Assembly: GCF_900582625.1 (NCBI RefSeq)
Contig: NZ_UTIQ01000241.1
Coordinates: forward strand, 310,001 to 374,000
Direction of reading: 5' to 3'
DNA from: Pseudomonas viridiflava
Lineage (GTDB): Bacteria; Pseudomonadota; Gammaproteobacteria; Pseudomonadales; Pseudomonadaceae
DNA: 64,000 nucleotides
Below, piece by piece: positions 34,120-42,998 of this stretch (position 1 is the stretch's first letter; the number at the start of each line of letters is the position of its first letter). The notes beneath the pieces are model-generated. The model worked only from the letters and a program-made list of their open reading frames with translations. It ran no database searches and was not told the origin of the DNA. The translations under genes and the position numbers were made by a program.

Positions 34120-36057
34120 ATGAAACTCAGTTCGTTCCTACCGTCTTCGCTCAGCAAAACGCTCACGCCCTGGCACTACGTTTCAGCGACCGCCTTGGTT
34201 GCGCTGACGGTGTTCAGCAGCCAATCGGCGTCAGCGGTAATGCTTGATCTGGGCACGTTGAGTGCCGAAGCCATCAGCGGAGACGGAACCACAGTGGTGG
34301 GAATTATCGGTACCGCCGAATTGTTTTACTGGCGCGCCGGCACGGGCGTCGTTTCGCTAGGCTCGCTTACCGACCTGACCTTTAACAGCGTGGTCAATCG
34401 CGACGGCACCTACATCGCCGGCAGCGCCGCCATCATCCCCGGCGACCCCCTCAACCATGCATTCCGCTGGGACGCGGTTAACGGCTTCGTTGACCTCGGC
34501 GCGTTGAATGGTCCGTGGAGCCAAATCTCTGGAATCAGCAACGACGGCCGTGTCGTAGTGGCTACCGACCTGGACTCGGCTGGCCACGATCAGTTTTTCC
34601 GCTGGGAGGCCGGTACGGTTAAGTATGTAAGTAATGCTCGCGCACAGGCCGTAAGCGGCGACGGCAACGTGGTGGTTGGCAGGTCGGCCGACTTAGCCTT
34701 TCGTTGGGATGAGGCTTCTGGAATTGTCTCGTTGGGCGCCTTACCCAACGGCGTGTTTTCCACTGCGAACGCCACGAACCGGGACGGCTCGGTCATCGTT
34801 GGCATCAGCGATTTAGGCGGCCCGGCGCAGCACGCTTTTCGACACACCGCCGCTGGCATGCAGGACCTCGGAACGCTGGGCGGGGGCTGGAGCTCGGCAA
34901 TTGATGTGAACGCCGACGGTTCAGTCGTAGTGGGCACCAGCGAGGTGGCAGACGGTAGCGACCGCGCGTATCGCTGGACCCTCGGCGCCGGCATGGTCGA
35001 CCTGGGCGTGCTGACGGGGCAACGCGAAAGCATGGCCTCGGGCGTAAGCGATGACGGCAACATTGTGGTCGGGGATAGCGGCGACCGCGCCTTTATTTGG
35101 AGTACCGCCAGCCCGGCAATACAAGACCTGTCCTACCTGCAAGCCTCGCTCTTGCGCAGCGCCATCACCGTCGATCACCTCGTTTCCGCCCAGACCCGCC
35201 GCCTGCGCGACCTCGCTCAGCAGCAATGCGTGCCCGGCGCGCTGCAGACGTTTTGCCTGAGCCTGGGCGGCAACCGCTACCGTGGCGAAGGCGATACCAA
35301 CGGCATACAGGATCACCTGAACGTGGCCGCCGGCCTGCGTGTGAACGAATACGTCGCGGTGGGCGCGACGGCGATCGTTGGCCGCGCGGACCTGCGCGAA
35401 CAAAGCGCAGAACAGCGCAAGGCGTTTGGTTTAAGCGTGTGGGGCGCCTACCAGCAAAACGCCGATGCCACGGGCTGGAACGCCAGCGCCAGCGCGGCGG
35501 CCGGGGAAAGCGACAACCAGTTCGAGCGTGGCACCGGGCTGGACGATGTGCAGCGTGCTCGCGCCAAGGTGGACATCAACAGCAGCGTTCTGCGCCTTGC
35601 CGCTCAGTACGGCGTACCCGTTGGCAACTCGATGATTTCGCCTGAAGTGGCGCTCAGCCATGGCAAGACCACGCAAAACGGCTTCACCGAGCGCCACGTG
35701 GCCTTCCCGCTGACTATTGATAGCGCGCAACGCCGCGAAACTTACGTCACCCTTGCTGTGCGCAGTGCCACCGAGCTAAGCGCCAACGGCACCCTGCACC
35801 TGAGCGTGGCGGCCGACACGTTGGTCAAAGACAACACGCCGCCTATCACCGGTCACTCGACCGTGCCGGGCCTGCGCGGCTTCAAGCTCGACAGCAACCT
35901 GGACAAGCGCCGCGTCATACCGGTGGCGAATCTCGGCTACAGCCATGCGCTTGACGCCCATTCAACGCTGGGCGGCGGCGTACAGCTGTCGCAGTCGCGC
36001 TACGCGGGGGAACGTCCCCTGTTTGGCCTGGGCGTGCAGTACCGCTATTCGTTCTGA
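34120..36057 (+). CDS. HAF-repeat autotransporter (type V secreted surface protein)
   Basis: 645 residues. A Sec signal ends near SQSASA (residues 34-39). About seven beta-propeller-like HAF repeats follow to about residue 350, with recurring units of the form DGxVVVGxS...AFRW...G..DLGxLxG, for example LGTLGGGWSSAIDVNADGS. An autotransporter beta-barrel (about 385-645) ends VQYRYSF with the terminal Phe needed for outer-membrane insertion. Two Cys flank PGALQTF at the barrel start. ATG 34120 gives the only good signal peptide although its ribosome site is poor. Likely a surface-exposed, perhaps adhesive or enzymatic, passenger. Its place head to head with wspA is suggestive. Confidence 0.88.
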   Translation: MKLSSFLPSSLSKTLTPWHYVSATALVALTVFSSQSASAVMLDLGTLSAEAISGDGTTVVGIIGTAELFYWRAGTGVVSLGSLTDLTFNSVVNRDGTYIAGSAAIIPGDPLNHAFRWDAVNGFVDLGALNGPWSQISGISNDGRVVVATDLDSAGHDQFFRWEAGTVKYVSNARAQAVSGDGNVVVGRSADLAFRWDEASGIVSLGALPNGVFSTANATNRDGSVIVGISDLGGPAQHAFRHTAAGMQDLGTLGGGWSSAIDVNADGSVVVGTSEVADGSDRAYRWTLGAGMVDLGVLTGQRESMASGVSDDGNIVVGDSGDRAFIWSTASPAIQDLSYLQASLLRSAITVDHLVSAQTRRLRDLAQQQCVPGALQTFCLSLGGNRYRGEGDTNGIQDHLNVAAGLRVNEYVAVGATAIVGRADLREQSAEQRKAFGLSVWGAYQQNADATGWNASASAAAGESDNQFERGTGLDDVQRARAKVDINSSVLRLAAQYGVPVGNSMISPEVALSHGKTTQNGFTERHVAFPLTIDSAQRRETYVTLAVRSATELSANGTLHLSVAADTLVKDNTPPITGHSTVPGLRGFKLDSNLDKRRVIPVANLGYSHALDAHSTLGGGVQLSQSRYAGERPLFGLGVQYRYSF

Positions 36058-36147
36058 ATAGCGATCTTAAAAATAGATAGCTCTTCTTTCCAACCGAAGA
36101 AACTCATGGCAAGGTCGCCTCATCGACCTTGCCGCGAGCCGCCTTCC

Positions 36148-37059
36148 ATGATGACCCTGCGCCAGATCCGCCATTTCATTGCAGTGGCTGAGACCGGCTC
36201 CATCTCCGCTGCCGCCCAAGCGGTATTCATTTCCCAATCCACGCTAACGCTGGCCATTCAGCAACTGGAGCAGGAAATCGGCGTCAGTCTGTTCAATCGC
36301 CACGCCAAGGGCATGACCCTCACGCACCAAGGCCATCAGTTTCTGCGCCAAGCGCATTTGATTCTGGCGACGGTGGACAACGCCAAACGCAGCCTGCAGC
36401 AGAGCACTGACCAGGTCGCCGGCCAGCTCACCATCGGCGTTACCGGCTTGGTGGCCGGTTACTACCTGGCCGATTTGATCACCCGCTTCCAACGCGCCTA
36501 CCCGAACGTGGAAATCCGCGTGATGGAGGACGAGCGCCCGTATATCGAGCATTTGCTAGTCAGCGGCGAAATTGATGTGGGCGTGCTGATTCTGTCCAAC
36601 CTCGAAGACCGCCACGCCTTGCAAACCGAGGTGCTCACCCATTCGCCGTTGCGCCTGTGGTTGCCGCCGCAACACCCGTTGCTGGAGCACGACAGCATCA
36701 GCCTGGCGGACGTGGCGAAGGAGCCGATGATTCAGCTGAACGTCGATGAAATGGGGCTAAACGCACAGCGCATCTGGTCGCGCGCTGGCTTGCAGCCGAA
36801 CGTGACCCTTCGGACCGGCTCTACCGAAGCGGTGCGAAGTCTGGTGGCGGCGGGCTTGGGGCTTTCTATTCAGCCGGACATGACTTATCGGCCGTGGTCG
36901 CTGGAGGGCGATATTATCGAGGCGCGGGCGGTGGTGGATCTGACCCAAACGCTGGACGTCGGCCTGGCCTGGCGGCGAGGCACGGCGCGGCCTGCGCTGG
37001 TCGACCCGTTCCTTACGGTCGCCCGCGAGCAGCTCAACAACCGCAGGCCATCTATTTAA
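36148..37059 (+). CDS. LysR-family regulator
   Basis: 303-residue LysR-type regulator with an N-terminal winged helix (MTLRQIRHFIAVAETGSISAAAQAVFISQSTLTLAIQQLE, in parts) and a two-lobed effector domain from about residue 90. Two adjacent ATGs at 36148 and 36151 could start it; an upstream frame to 36106 has no ribosome site. It points in the same direction as the aldehyde dehydrogenase 137 bp downstream and probably controls the PatD/YdcSTUV locus. The effector is unknown; a polyamine or aminoaldehyde intermediate would fit the neighbours. Confidence 0.9.
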   Translation: MMTLRQIRHFIAVAETGSISAAAQAVFISQSTLTLAIQQLEQEIGVSLFNRHAKGMTLTHQGHQFLRQAHLILATVDNAKRSLQQSTDQVAGQLTIGVTGLVAGYYLADLITRFQRAYPNVEIRVMEDERPYIEHLLVSGEIDVGVLILSNLEDRHALQTEVLTHSPLRLWLPPQHPLLEHDSISLADVAKEPMIQLNVDEMGLNAQRIWSRAGLQPNVTLRTGSTEAVRSLVAAGLGLSIQPDMTYRPWSLEGDIIEARAVVDLTQTLDVGLAWRRGTARPALVDPFLTVAREQLNNRRPSI

Positions 37060-37173
37060 TCGAACGCGGCGTTCGGTATTTAGAATTTGTCGCCTACCTA
37101 ACGGCCCACTAGTCTCTGTTGCCATTCGTATCAAAGCGTTGCAGCCCTCGCGAAAGCGGCTGGCGCTTTAGAA

Positions 37174-37181
37174 AACAACAA
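37174..37181 (+). promoter_or_regulatory. CA motif (AACAACAA) before the first aldehyde dehydrogenase
   Basis: Exact AAnAAnAA match, inside AAAACAACAACA, 15 bases upstream of the ATG at 37197. Position and sequence suit an Hfq/Crc catabolite-repression site for an amine-catabolic gene. Inferred. Confidence 0.5.
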
Positions 37182-37196
37182 CAGTGAGCGAACTCG

Positions 37197-38663
37197 ATGG
37201 CCGGTGCCGCCCCCTCCGCGACTTTTTGCAGCGCCCTGCTGATCGACGGCCAGCTCGTGACTGGCGAAGGCTTTGTCGAGCCGATTCTGAATCCCGCCAC
37301 TGGCGAAACCCTCATTCGGATTGCCGAAGCTTCAACCGACCAGGTCGAAGCCGCCATTCATGCCGCCCACCGCGCCTCCACTGGCTGGGCCCGCACCACC
37401 CCGCAACAGCGCTCCGTCATCTTGCTGAAGATTGCCGATGCCATCGAGCAGCGTGCTGACCAATTGGCGCAGTTGGAGGCGTTGAACTGCGGCAAGCCGC
37501 AGCATCTGGCGCGCCAGGACGACCTGACCGCTGCCGTCGATGTATTTCGCTTTTTCGCCGGTGCCGTGCGTTGCCAGACCGGGCAACTGGCCGGCGAATA
37601 CCTGCCGGGCTACACCAGCATGGTGCGTCGCGATCCCATTGGCGTGGTTGCCTCAATTGCGCCCTGGAATTACCCGCTGATGATGGCCGCCTGGAAAATC
37701 GCCCCGGCGCTGGCGGCTGGCAACACGCTGGTGTTCAAGCCGTCCGAACACACGCCGTTGTCGATTTTGAGCCTGGCACCGGTGCTCGCCGAGCTGCTGC
37801 CGCCGGGCGTGATCAACATTATTTGTGGCGGCGGCGAGAGCGTCGGCAGCCATTTGGTCAGCCACCCGAAGGTGCGCATGGTGTCGCTCACGGGCGATAT
37901 CGTCACCGGCCAGAAAATTCTTCAGGCCGCCGCCAAAAGCGTGAAGCGCACGCATCTGGAGTTGGGCGGCAAAGCGCCGGTGATTGTGTGCAACGACGCC
38001 GACCTGAAAGCCGTGGTCGACGGCGTTCGCACCTATGGCTATTACAACGCTGGCCAGGACTGCACCGCCGCTTGCCGCATCTATGCGCAAGCCGGCATTC
38101 ACGACCGCCTGGTAGCCGAACTGGGCGACGCCGTCAGCAGCCTGCGCTTTGCCAGAAAACGCGACGCCGACAACGAGATCGGCCCACTGATCAGCGCCCG
38201 CCAGCGCGACCGCGTGGCCAGTTTTGTCGAGCGTGCGCTGGGCCAGCCGCACATCGAACGCGTGACCGGCGCCGCCGTGCATTCCGGCCCCGGCTTTTAC
38301 TACCAGCCGACGCTGCTGGCCGGCTGCAAACAGAGCGACGAAATTGTTCAGCGCGAAGTGTTTGGCCCGGTGGTCACCGTGACCCGCTTCGACGAATTGA
38401 GCCAGGCGGTGGACTGGGCCAATGACTCCGAATACGGCCTGGCCTCTTCGGTGTGGACGCAAAACCTCGACAAAGCCATGCAGGTCGCCGCCCGTTTGCA
38501 GTACGGCTGCACCTGGATCAACAGCCACTTCTTGCTGGTCAGCGAAATGCCCCACGGCGGGCTGAAACGCTCGGGTTACGGCAAGGATTTGTCCAGCGAC
38601 TCGCTGGAGGATTACACCGTGGTGCGTCACATCATGGCGCGCCACGGCCAACTGACCGATTGA
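37197..38663 (+). CDS. PatD-like aminobutyraldehyde dehydrogenase, paralogue 1
   Basis: NAD-dependent aldehyde dehydrogenase of 488 residues, related to gamma-aminobutyraldehyde dehydrogenase, which oxidises a putrescine-derived aldehyde to GABA. Catalytic Cys289 (NAGQDCTAACR), general base Glu255 (LELGGK) and Asn (APWNYP) are present. It has a 14-residue N-terminal extension relative to paralogue 2 at 42999. The coenzyme-loop motif reads LTGDIVTG where paralogue 2 has LTGSVATG, an unusual Ser to Asp change. It precedes the YdcS-like binding protein by 110 bp. Exact substrate not provable here. Confidence 0.9.
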   Translation: MAGAAPSATFCSALLIDGQLVTGEGFVEPILNPATGETLIRIAEASTDQVEAAIHAAHRASTGWARTTPQQRSVILLKIADAIEQRADQLAQLEALNCGKPQHLARQDDLTAAVDVFRFFAGAVRCQTGQLAGEYLPGYTSMVRRDPIGVVASIAPWNYPLMMAAWKIAPALAAGNTLVFKPSEHTPLSILSLAPVLAELLPPGVINIICGGGESVGSHLVSHPKVRMVSLTGDIVTGQKILQAAAKSVKRTHLELGGKAPVIVCNDADLKAVVDGVRTYGYYNAGQDCTAACRIYAQAGIHDRLVAELGDAVSSLRFARKRDADNEIGPLISARQRDRVASFVERALGQPHIERVTGAAVHSGPGFYYQPTLLAGCKQSDEIVQREVFGPVVTVTRFDELSQAVDWANDSEYGLASSVWTQNLDKAMQVAARLQYGCTWINSHFLLVSEMPHGGLKRSGYGKDLSSDSLEDYTVVRHIMARHGQLTD

Positions 38664-38773
38664 CGATTTACGCAAGCCCTTCCAGCCCGGCCTAGACCGT
38701 GCGGTTACATAACAAGAAGTCCCGTTACACGACGTTCAACTGCCCCAATAAAACAGAGAAGAGGGATACCTAA

Positions 38774-39934
38774 ATGTTCGTGAAAAAAACCGCTTTATTA
38801 AGTGCGCTGACCACCGCCCTGCTGGCCAGCGCCAGCCTGCAAGCGGCTGAAACGCTGAAGGCTGTCGGTGCTGGCGAAGGCGCGCTGGATATCATCGCCT
38901 GGCCTGGTTACATCGAACGCGGCGAGACCGACAAGAACTACGACTGGGTGACCCAGTTCGAGAAAGACAGCGGCTGCAAAGTGAACGTGAAAACCGCTGC
39001 CACCTCGGACGAAATGGTCAGCCTCATGACCAAGGGCGGCTACGACCTGGTCACCGCCTCGGGCGATGCTTCGCTGCGCCTGATCTACGGCAAGCGCGTA
39101 CAGCCGATCAACCCGGAATTGATCCCCAATTGGAAAACCATCGACGGCCGTCTGAAAGACGCGCCGTGGTACGTGGTCGACGGCAAAACCTACGGCGCGC
39201 CCTACCAATGGGGCCCGAACGTGCTGATGTACAACACCAACGTATTCAAGAAAGCGCCGGACAGCTGGAGCGTGTTGTTCGAGGCCCAAGACCTGCCCGA
39301 CGGCAAGCCGAACAAAGGCCGCGTGCAAGCCTACGACGGCCCGATCTACATCGCTGACGCTGCGCTGTACCTGAAAAACGCCAAGCCTGAACTGAAGATC
39401 AACGACCCTTACGAACTCAACGAAACCCAGTACAAGGCCGTGCTCGACGTGCTGCGCAAACAGCACGAGCTGATCCACCGCTACTGGCACGACACCACCG
39501 TGCAAATGAGCGACTTCAAAAACGAAGGCGTTGTGGCCTCCAGCGCCTGGCCGTATCAAGCCAACGCGCTGAAAGGCGAAGGTCAGCCGATTGCCACCGT
39601 GTTCCCGAAAGAAGGCGTGACCGGCTGGGCCGACACCACCATGTTGCACGCCGAAGCCAAGCACCCGAACTGCGCTTACAAGTGGATGAACTGGTCGCTG
39701 GAACCGAAAGTACAAGGCGACCTAGCCGCCTGGTTCGGCTCGGTGCCAGCGGTGCCGGTGGCGTGCAAATCCAGCGAGTTGCTGGGTGCTGAAGGCTGTG
39801 CGGTGAACGGCTACGACCAGTTCGACAAGATCGCCTTCTGGAAGACCCCGCAGGCCAAGTGCAAGACGCAGGATTCGTGTGTTCCGTATTCCAAATGGAC
39901 GCAGGATTTCATTTCGATCATGGGCGGTAGGTAG
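38774..39934 (+). CDS. ABC transporter substrate-binding protein (YdcS/PotD-like)
   Basis: 386-residue periplasmic binding protein with a Sec signal (MFVKKTALLSALTTALLASASLQA). It belongs to the spermidine/putrescine group (IIAWPGYIERGETDKNYDWV ..., WGPNVLMYNTNVF). Four to six Cys in the C-terminal third (NCAYKW, VACKSS, GCAVNG, KCKTQDSC) may form disulfides. The E. coli ydcSTUV-patD operon has the same set of functions. The ATP-binding gene follows after a 214-bp gap that contains a MITE-like element, so the transport operon may be split into two transcripts. Confidence 0.92.
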   Translation: MFVKKTALLSALTTALLASASLQAAETLKAVGAGEGALDIIAWPGYIERGETDKNYDWVTQFEKDSGCKVNVKTAATSDEMVSLMTKGGYDLVTASGDASLRLIYGKRVQPINPELIPNWKTIDGRLKDAPWYVVDGKTYGAPYQWGPNVLMYNTNVFKKAPDSWSVLFEAQDLPDGKPNKGRVQAYDGPIYIADAALYLKNAKPELKINDPYELNETQYKAVLDVLRKQHELIHRYWHDTTVQMSDFKNEGVVASSAWPYQANALKGEGQPIATVFPKEGVTGWADTTMLHAEAKHPNCAYKWMNWSLEPKVQGDLAAWFGSVPAVPVACKSSELLGAEGCAVNGYDQFDKIAFWKTPQAKCKTQDSCVPYSKWTQDFISIMGGR

Positions 39935-39947
39935 TTTTCAGCCGCAC

Positions 39948-40042
39948 CACCGTCATCCCCGCGCAGGCGGGGATCCAGATTTGCATGGCGAACATCGCTC
40001 TGTCCGAAACTCTGGATTCCCGCCTACGCAGGAATGACGGTG
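39948..40042. mobile_element. MITE-like palindromic element, copy D (short)
   Basis: 95 bp. The left arm CACCGTCATCCCCGCG and right arm end AGGAATGACGGTG are inverted, with GGATCCAGA / TCTGGATTCC inside. The core is reduced to about 35 bases and keeps CTGTCCGAAACTCTGG. It separates the binding-protein gene from the rest of the ABC genes. Confidence 0.75.
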
Positions 40043-40148
40043 CAATTGTCCTTTGCTGTGTTTGCACCCACCACCTCGTTCGCCGCGTGCCGTGAGCATC
40101 TAACGGCTCGGGCAATCGAGGGTGGCTTTTACCCCGGAGTTCCCCGCT

Positions 40149-41189
40149 ATGACCCCTGCTGTGCAATTCACCGATGTGTCCCGCGTGTTCGGCGACGTCA
40201 AGGCTGTGGACCGTGTGTCCATCGACATTCAGGACGGTGAGTTCTTTTCCATGCTCGGCCCCTCCGGCTCGGGCAAGACCACGTGCTTGCGGCTGATTGC
40301 CGGTTTCGAGCAGCCGAGCATGGGCTCCATTCGCATTCATGGCGTCGAGGCCGTGGGCCTGGCGCCGTACCAGCGCGATGTAAATACGGTGTTTCAGGAT
40401 TACGCCCTGTTTCCCCATATGAACGTGCGCGACAACGTGGCCTACGGTTTGAAGGTTAAAGGCGTCGGCAAAAGCGAGCGCCTGAACCGTGCCGAAGAAG
40501 CGTTGGGCATGGTGGCGCTGGCCGGTTATGGCGAGCGCAAGCCGGTGCAGTTGTCGGGCGGCCAGCGCCAGCGTGTGGCCCTGGCCCGCGCGTTGGTTAA
40601 TCGGCCGCGCGTATTGCTGCTGGACGAACCCCTCGGCGCGCTGGATTTGAAGCTGCGCGAGCAGATGCAAAGCGAGCTGAAGAAGCTGCAGCGCCAGCTC
40701 GGCATCACCTTTATTTTCGTCACCCACGACCAGACTGAAGCGCTGTCGATGTCCGACCGCGTGGCGGTGTTCAACAAGGGCCGCATCGAGCAGGTCGACA
40801 CCCCGCGCAATCTCTATATGAAACCGGCCACGCCATTTGTGGCCGAGTTCGTCGGCACCTCGAATGTGCTGCGCGGCGAGTTGGCGCAACTGCTGACGGG
40901 CAGCGCCGCGCCCTTCTCGATTCGCCCGGAACACATCCGTCTGCAAGAGGCCGCTGGCTCTGATGCCAACGCCACCGAGGTGCTCGTCACCGGTTTGCTT
41001 CACGACGTGCAGTACCAAGGCGCCGCCACGCGCTTTGAAGTACGGCTGGAAAACGGCCAGAACCTCAGCGTGACCCAAGCCAATAATCAGTGGCAACAGA
41101 GCGCACCGGCGTTTCAGCCCGGGCAGCAAGTGAGCGTGCGCTGGGCCCGCGAGGCCATGGTGGCGCTCGTTGACGGGGAGGCTCGCTGA
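40149..41189 (+). CDS. ABC transporter ATP-binding protein (YdcT/PotA-like)
   Basis: 346-residue ATPase energising polyamine-type import at the inner membrane. Walker A GPSGSGKT at 37-44, signature LSGGQRQRVALARAL, Walker B VLLLDEPLGALD, H-loop FVTHDQTEALS, and a C-terminal TOBE domain (about 265-340). ATG 40149 with GGAG nine bases upstream is preferred to GTG 40122. The YdcU-like permease gene starts 1 bp after its stop. Confidence 0.95.
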   Translation: MTPAVQFTDVSRVFGDVKAVDRVSIDIQDGEFFSMLGPSGSGKTTCLRLIAGFEQPSMGSIRIHGVEAVGLAPYQRDVNTVFQDYALFPHMNVRDNVAYGLKVKGVGKSERLNRAEEALGMVALAGYGERKPVQLSGGQRQRVALARALVNRPRVLLLDEPLGALDLKLREQMQSELKKLQRQLGITFIFVTHDQTEALSMSDRVAVFNKGRIEQVDTPRNLYMKPATPFVAEFVGTSNVLRGELAQLLTGSAAPFSIRPEHIRLQEAAGSDANATEVLVTGLLHDVQYQGAATRFEVRLENGQNLSVTQANNQWQQSAPAFQPGQQVSVRWAREAMVALVDGEAR

Positions 41190-41190
41190 C

Positions 41191-42141
41191 ATGAGCGCCC
41201 TTGCTACGCCCTTGGCTGAACGCCGCCCTGGCGGGCTGCTGCACGGGTTGTCGAACCTGCTGTACCGCAAGCCCAATCTGTATCTGGCGATGCTGCTGAT
41301 ACCGCCGTTGCTGTGGTTCGGCGTGATCTATTTCGCCCCGCTGCTGACCTTTCTTTGGCAGGGTGTGTACACCTACGACGAAATGGCCATGGCCGCCACG
41401 CCCGACCTGACCTGGGCCAACCTGGCCGCGCTGTTCGAGCCGGCCAACTACGACATCATTCTGCGCACCGTGACTATGGCCATTGCCGTGTCGCTGGCCA
41501 GCGCTGCGCTGGCCTTTCCCATCGCCTATTACATGGCGCGCTACACCACGGGCAAAACCAAGGCGTTCTTTTACATCGCGGTGATGCTGCCGATGTGGGC
41601 CAGTTACATCGTCAAGGCCTACGCCTGGACGCTGCTGCTGGCCAAGGGCGGCGTGGCGCAATGGTTCGTGGAGCAATTGCATCTGGGGCCGGTGTTGCAA
41701 TTCATTCTGGGCATTCCGGGCATTGGCGGCAGCACCTTGTCGACCTCGCAGCTGGGCCGCTTTCTGGTGTTTGTGTACATCTGGCTGCCGTTCATGATTC
41801 TGCCGATTCAGGCCTCGCTGGAGCGCTTGCCGCCGTCGCTGTTGCAGGCTTCGGCCGACCTCGGCGCGCGCCCTTCGCAAACTTTTATGCAGGTGATTCT
41901 GCCGCTGTCGGTGCCAGGCATCGCTGCCGGGTCAATCTTCACCTTCAGCCTCACCCTGGGCGATTTCATCGTGCCGCAGCTGGTGGGCCCGCCCGGGTTG
42001 TTTATCGGCAACATGGTTTATACCCAGCAAGGCTCGATCGGCAACATGCCGATGGCCGCCGCATTCACCTTGGTGCCGATCGTGTTGATCGCCGTGTACC
42101 TGTCCATCGTTAAACGATTGGGGGCTTTCGATGCGCTCTGA
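41191..42141 (+). CDS. ABC permease (YdcU/PotB-like)
   Basis: 316-residue inner-membrane permease with about six helices. The EAA-type cytoplasmic loop is visible as LPPSLLQASADLGARPSQTFMQVILPLS. GGGGAGG precedes ATG 41191, so the TTG at 41170, which would overlap the ATPase gene, is rejected. It overlaps the next permease by 11 bp and pairs with it to form the channel. Confidence 0.94.
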   Translation: MSALATPLAERRPGGLLHGLSNLLYRKPNLYLAMLLIPPLLWFGVIYFAPLLTFLWQGVYTYDEMAMAATPDLTWANLAALFEPANYDIILRTVTMAIAVSLASAALAFPIAYYMARYTTGKTKAFFYIAVMLPMWASYIVKAYAWTLLLAKGGVAQWFVEQLHLGPVLQFILGIPGIGGSTLSTSQLGRFLVFVYIWLPFMILPIQASLERLPPSLLQASADLGARPSQTFMQVILPLSVPGIAAGSIFTFSLTLGDFIVPQLVGPPGLFIGNMVYTQQGSIGNMPMAAAFTLVPIVLIAVYLSIVKRLGAFDAL

Positions 42142-42943
42142 TTCTTCAGCTTCGCTGCCGCTGAAAATGGCGGCCTGGGGCGGGTTGGTGTTTTTGCACT
42201 TCCCGATCCTGATCATCTTTATGTACGCCTTCAACACCGAGCAGTCGGCGTTCAGCTTTCCGCCGCAGGGCTTCACGCTGCACTGGTTCAGCGTCGCCTT
42301 CGCGCGGCCGGATGTGCTGGAGGCGATCAAGCTGAGCGCGCAGATCGCCTGCCTGGCCACGCTGATCGCCATGGTGCTCGGCACCCTCGCTGCGGCGGCG
42401 CTGTATCGCCGCGATTTCTTCGGCAAGGAAGGCGTGTCGCTGATGCTGATTCTGCCCATCGCCCTGCCCGGCATCGTGACCGGCTTGGCGCTGCTGACGG
42501 CGTTCAAAGCCTTCGGCATCGAGCCGGGCATTTTCACCATCGTGGTGGGCCACGCCACGTTCTGCGTGGTGATTGTTTACAACAACGTGATCGCCCGTTT
42601 TCGCCGTACTTCCCACAGCCTGATCGAAGCCTCGATGGACCTGGGCGCCGACGGCTGGCAGACGTTCCGCTACATCATTTTGCCGAACCTCAGCTCGGCG
42701 TTACTGGCCGGCGGCATGCTGGCGTTTGCGCTGTCGTTCGACGAAATCATCGTCACCACCTTTACCGCTGGCCACGAACGCACCTTGCCGCTGTGGCTGC
42801 TCAACCAACTCAGCCGCCCGCGCGACGTGCCGGTGACCAACGTGGTCGCCATGCTCGTGATGCTGGTGACCATGCTGCCGATTCTGGGCGCGTATTACCT
42901 CACCAAAAGTGGGGAAAGCGTGGCCGGTAGCGGCGGGAAATAA
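42131..42943 (+). CDS. ABC permease (YdcV/PotC-like)
   Basis: 270-residue partner permease. The EAA loop is SLIEASMDLGADGWQTFRYIILP, followed by LSFDEIIVTTFTAGHERTLPLW, typical of PotC. Six predicted helices. Its ATG lies inside the end of the YdcU-like gene (11-bp overlap), and paralogue 2 of PatD starts 55 bp downstream, so the four genes from 40149 to 44423 look like one transcript. Confidence 0.94.
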   Translation: MRSDSSASLPLKMAAWGGLVFLHFPILIIFMYAFNTEQSAFSFPPQGFTLHWFSVAFARPDVLEAIKLSAQIACLATLIAMVLGTLAAAALYRRDFFGKEGVSLMLILPIALPGIVTGLALLTAFKAFGIEPGIFTIVVGHATFCVVIVYNNVIARFRRTSHSLIEASMDLGADGWQTFRYIILPNLSSALLAGGMLAFALSFDEIIVTTFTAGHERTLPLWLLNQLSRPRDVPVTNVVAMLVMLVTMLPILGAYYLTKSGESVAGSGGK

Positions 42944-42998
42944 AAGCGAACGTGGGGGCTGTAGGTCCTTACACAGACCTGAAAAAGGGGAATTAGCC

